Shown here piece after piece: positions 6,045 to 7,873 of a stretch of 7,873 bases of DNA. A program made the translations under genes and the position numbers. The stretch is from Hungateiclostridiaceae bacterium UBA3934 (GTDB lineage: Bacteria > Bacillota > Clostridia > Acetivibrionales > DTU013), in assembly GCA_002385815.1 (NCBI GenBank), contig DGEE01000093.1, positions 1 to 7,873 of the forward strand, written 5' to 3'. The notes beneath the pieces are model-generated. The model was not told the DNA's origin. It searched no databases and saw only the letters and a program-made list of their open reading frames with translations. Positions within the stretch are counted from its first letter, which is position 1; every line of letters begins with the position of its first letter.

Positions 6045-6384
6045 GAATAAATGTGCTCCCTCGAATTTATTATCAATACAATTATATTATCACAACTTGC
6101 CATATAAGTATATTTTACTTAAAATTCCCCGCTATGGTGTTCAAAACCCGGATTGTCAGAGAAATTTCAGCAGACATACAGGGCAAGATACAGAAACCCG
6201 GACAGGTGACCCGGCACCATGCAGGATTAATTGGAAACAGGCAGGGCGTCCGGTTTCCCGCAGATGGAGGACCGCTAGCCTGATGATCACACAGAAGCCG
6301 AATAATATCAGACACACATACAGTCCTTTCGTATCATTCATATAGAAACAGAAACCGGCAAATAATGAAAAGGAGTATGCAGAT
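6045..6384. other. 340-base spacer between divergent genes
   Basis: This spacer separates the minus-strand lipoprotein operon from the plus-strand PspC gene. The left third (6061-6125) is AT-rich and holds the probable operon promoter. The middle is GC-richer, with repeated ACCCGG words (near 6146, 6197 and 6209) and an imperfect inverted repeat GGAAAC/GTTTCC (6233-6238 with 6253-6258, plus a GG/CC pair inside). The right end carries the ribosome binding site AGGAG (6371-6375) of the PspC gene. I see no convincing gene, riboswitch or promoter for the PspC gene. Confidence 0.5.
6067..6109 (-). promoter_or_regulatory. Probable promoter region of the lipoprotein operon
   Basis: Two overlapping candidates are seen on the minus strand. 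One is a perfect TATAAT at 6086-6081 with only a weak -35 (CTTATA at 6108-6103, 16-base spacer). The other is TTGTGA (6095-6090) with a 17-base spacer and TAATAA (6072-6067). Start sites would lie about 15 to 30 bases before the ATG at 6044. The AT-rich context supports a promoter here, but the exact boxes are uncertain. Confidence 0.4.
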
Positions 6385-6591
6385 ATGGACAGAAAGATAT
6401 ACTTGTCAAACACCAATAAAAAAATAGGAGGAGTATGCGGCGGTCTGGGCGAATATTTCGGGATCGATCCAACTATCGTAAGGATCCTGTGGGTCCTGGC
6501 TGTCTTCCTTGAAGGCATCGGTTTACTTGCCTATTTCATAGCCTGGATCGTGATGCCGCGCCGCAGCAGCTGCAAATATGACAACTGGTGA
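6385..6591 (+). CDS. Stand-alone PspC-domain membrane protein
   Basis: 68 aa. It consists almost entirely of one PspC domain: 'LSNTNKKIGGVCGGLGEYF' at 7-25, 'DPTIVRILWVLAVF' at 28-41 and a hydrophobic membrane segment from about 31 to 56 ending in 'AWIVMPR' at 53-59. The domain is named after phage-shock protein C, an inner-membrane component of the envelope-stress response in enterobacteria. Gram-positive bacteria often carry short single-domain versions whose role is less clear. AGGAG (6371-6375) lies 9 bases before the ATG. The tail after the domain is short and hydrophilic. No PspA or PspB partner is in the window. The glycosyltransferase gene follows after 107 bases with its own promoter candidate, so co-transcription is uncertain. 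The family call is firm; the function is not. Confidence 0.93.
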   Translation: MDRKIYLSNTNKKIGGVCGGLGEYFGIDPTIVRILWVLAVFLEGIGLLAYFIAWIVMPRRSSCKYDNW

Positions 6592-6651
6592 CTGCTTCCC
6601 GGCTATTTCTGTGATATCTTCAATATAAGTCTGTTATCCCCCGTTATTATC

Positions 6652-6660
6652 TGGTAAAAT
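6652..6660 (+). promoter_or_regulatory. Extended -10 promoter candidate for the glycosyltransferase gene
   Basis: TGG followed by TAAAAT (6655-6660; 5 of 6 to the -10 consensus) forms an extended -10 element. No recognisable -35 box lies 16 to 18 bases upstream. Transcription would start near 6667, about 32 bases before the ATG at 6699, leaving room for GGAGG at 6687-6691. Confidence 0.35.
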
Positions 6661-6698
6661 ATAAGCATAACATTTTAATTAGTAACGGAGGAACCGGA

Positions 6699-7873
6699 AT
6701 GGATCTGCAAGCATGGATCGTGTCAGCAAACATGGGTCTGGGTCACCAGCGTGCCACTTACCCTCTGAGGGACATGGCCTATAACGGGGTCCTGCTCTTC
6801 GGCGAGGATGAAAGCCTTAAAAAGGAAAAAAGGCAGTGGACGATATTCCGGAACTCATATGAAACCTTATCAAGGACCAGGCAAATACCGCTCATCGGTC
6901 CTTATCTTTTCAGTCTGCTTGAAAAACTGCAAAACATATCTCCCTATTACCCCAGGCGCGATCAATCCGGTCCGTCGCTGCAGGTCAGGTCTTTATATAC
7001 ACTTATCAGACGCGGTATGGGAAGAGGAATAAGCGAAATACTCAACACCAGAAGACTGCCGGTGGTAACTTCCTTCTATGCTGCCGCCATAGCTGCCGAA
7101 GAACTCACCGACCTGCCAGTCTACTGCATAATCTGTGATGCCGATATCAACCGTGTCTGGGTAGCGGAACGTCCCCAGGAGAGCAGGATAATATACTTTG
7201 CCCCCTGCGGCAGCGCGATGAGACGCCTCAAGGAGTATGGCGTACCTGATGAAAGGATCTATCTGACAGGATTCCCGCTCCCCATGGAAAACATAGGGAC
7301 CAACATGGAAATCCTCAAGAGGGATCTGGCCAGGAGACTGATCCGTCTCGATCCAACGAAACGCTTCCGAATAATACACGGAGAAGAAGTGAGATCCTAT
7401 CTTGGTGACAGTTGGGATCCGGACATGGGATCAGGACCGATAACCATAACATATGCCGTAGGAGGTGCCGGAGCCCAGGCTGAGATAGCCGGCGGAGCAG
7501 TAAAAAGCCTGTCCAATATGATAAAGGAGGGCAAAGTAAGACTGAACCTGGTTGCCGCTCACAGAAAAGAGGTAAATGACTATTTCGAGAAACTGATAAC
7601 AAAACACGGCCTGACTATGTCAGAAGGCATCCGGATACTGTATAACCAGGACAAAAATGAGTATTTCCGTCAGTTCAACGAGCTGCTGCATGATACTGAC
7701 ATACTCTGGACCAAACCATCTGAGATGTCATTCTACTGCGGCCTGGGACTGCCCATAATAATAGCTCCGCCCATAGGCCCTCACGAGGTTTACAACCAGC
7801 GCTGGCTCAGAGATCTGGGAGCAGGTCTCCACCAGTCGGATCCTCAGTACTGCTCTGAATGGATCATGGACTA
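6699..7873 (+). CDS. GT28/MGDG-synthase-like glycosyltransferase (3' end outside window)
   Basis: 391 complete codons are visible and the frame is open at the right edge, where the last two bases are TA. ATG at 6699 has GGAGG (6687-6691) 7 bases upstream. The layout is that of a GT-B glycosyltransferase related to MurG and MGDG/processive diacylglycerol glucosyltransferases. An N-terminal glycine loop 'ANMGLGHQRA' is at 10-19. 'VYCIICDADINRVWV' at 141-155 corresponds to the 'TD...W' region of MGDG synthases, and 'YLTGFPL' at 188-194 to their GxP motif. 'YAVGGAGAQAEIA' at 252-264 starts the second Rossmann domain. 'WTKPSEMSFYCGLGLPIII' at 337-355 with 'GPHEVYNQRWLRDLGAG' at 360-376 is the donor-sugar site, equivalent to KPGG..E...GlP and pgqE..N. 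The usual Gly-Gly after KP is Ser-Glu here. Family members transfer a sugar from a UDP-sugar to a membrane lipid at the cytoplasmic face. There is no signal peptide. Donor and acceptor are not readable from the sequence. Confidence 0.78.
   Translation, partial: MDLQAWIVSANMGLGHQRATYPLRDMAYNGVLLFGEDESLKKEKRQWTIFRNSYETLSRTRQIPLIGPYLFSLLEKLQNISPYYPRRDQSGPSLQVRSLYTLIRRGMGRGISEILNTRRLPVVTSFYAAAIAAEELTDLPVYCIICDADINRVWVAERPQESRIIYFAPCGSAMRRLKEYGVPDERIYLTGFPLPMENIGTNMEILKRDLARRLIRLDPTKRFRIIHGEEVRSYLGDSWDPDMGSGPITITYAVGGAGAQAEIAGGAVKSLSNMIKEGKVRLNLVAAHRKEVNDYFEKLITKHGLTMSEGIRILYNQDKNEYFRQFNELLHDTDILWTKPSEMSFYCGLGLPIIIAPPIGPHEVYNQRWLRDLGAGLHQSDPQYCSEWIMD

Noticed and set aside
6120..6270. Repeated ACCCGG words and an imperfect GGAAAC/GTTTCC inverted repeat, considered as a riboswitch or small RNA.
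   Set aside because: No known riboswitch core, conserved loop pattern or terminator is visible, and the repeats are too short to separate from chance.
6156..6518. Open frame on the minus strand with hydrophobic, membrane-like stretches; an internal ATG at 6341 would give about 61 aa.
   Set aside because: The first part is antisense to the clear PspC gene. The internal ATG has no ribosome binding site, and the part after the hydrophobic segment has a Cys/Pro-rich composition unlike a real protein. A small membrane protein cannot be fully excluded.
6993..7379. Minus-strand frame of 128 codons.
   Set aside because: It is antisense to the glycosyltransferase gene, which has continuous family motifs across this stretch.

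Overview
The window looks like chromosomal DNA of a Gram-positive Bacillota, probably a clostridial lineage. This is inferred from strong AGGAGG-type ribosome binding sites, frequent ATA and AGA/AGG codons, a lipoprotein with WG repeats and an RsiV-like C-terminus, and a stand-alone PspC protein. No taxonomic marker gene, rRNA, tRNA, CRISPR array, insertion sequence or phage gene is visible. The genus cannot be named.

Layout. Five genes lie on the minus strand and two on the plus strand, diverging from a 340-base spacer (6045-6384). Leftwards from the spacer come a WG-repeat lipoprotein (6044-4122), a double-length YfbR-like HD protein (4046-2850) and a small protein resembling a compact PEP-synthase-type ATP-grasp (2819-2136). 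Gaps of 75 and 30 bases suggest one operon, possibly ending at a hairpin at 2052-2072. After a 311-base spacer with three CCGG-core hairpins comes an FG-GAP/VCBS-like gene (1824-853). Last is a PP2C-fold gene with its own good promoter, which runs off the left edge (676-1). Rightwards come a PspC-domain membrane protein (6385-6591) and a GT28/MGDG-synthase-like glycosyltransferase that runs off the right edge (6699-7873).

How the parts may work together (inference). The three-gene operon pairs a surface lipoprotein, whose architecture suits ligand or cell-wall sensing, with two cytoplasmic proteins related to nucleotide enzymes. One is a duplicated HD phosphohydrolase with one intact and one degenerate active site. 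The other is a mini ATP-grasp. The PP2C-fold protein has lost three hallmark metal-site aspartates and so looks like a pseudophosphatase. The two plus-strand genes point to envelope and membrane-lipid functions. The most interesting points are the pseudo-PP2C, the HD duplication and the mini ATP-grasp beside it. All family calls were made by eye from motifs.
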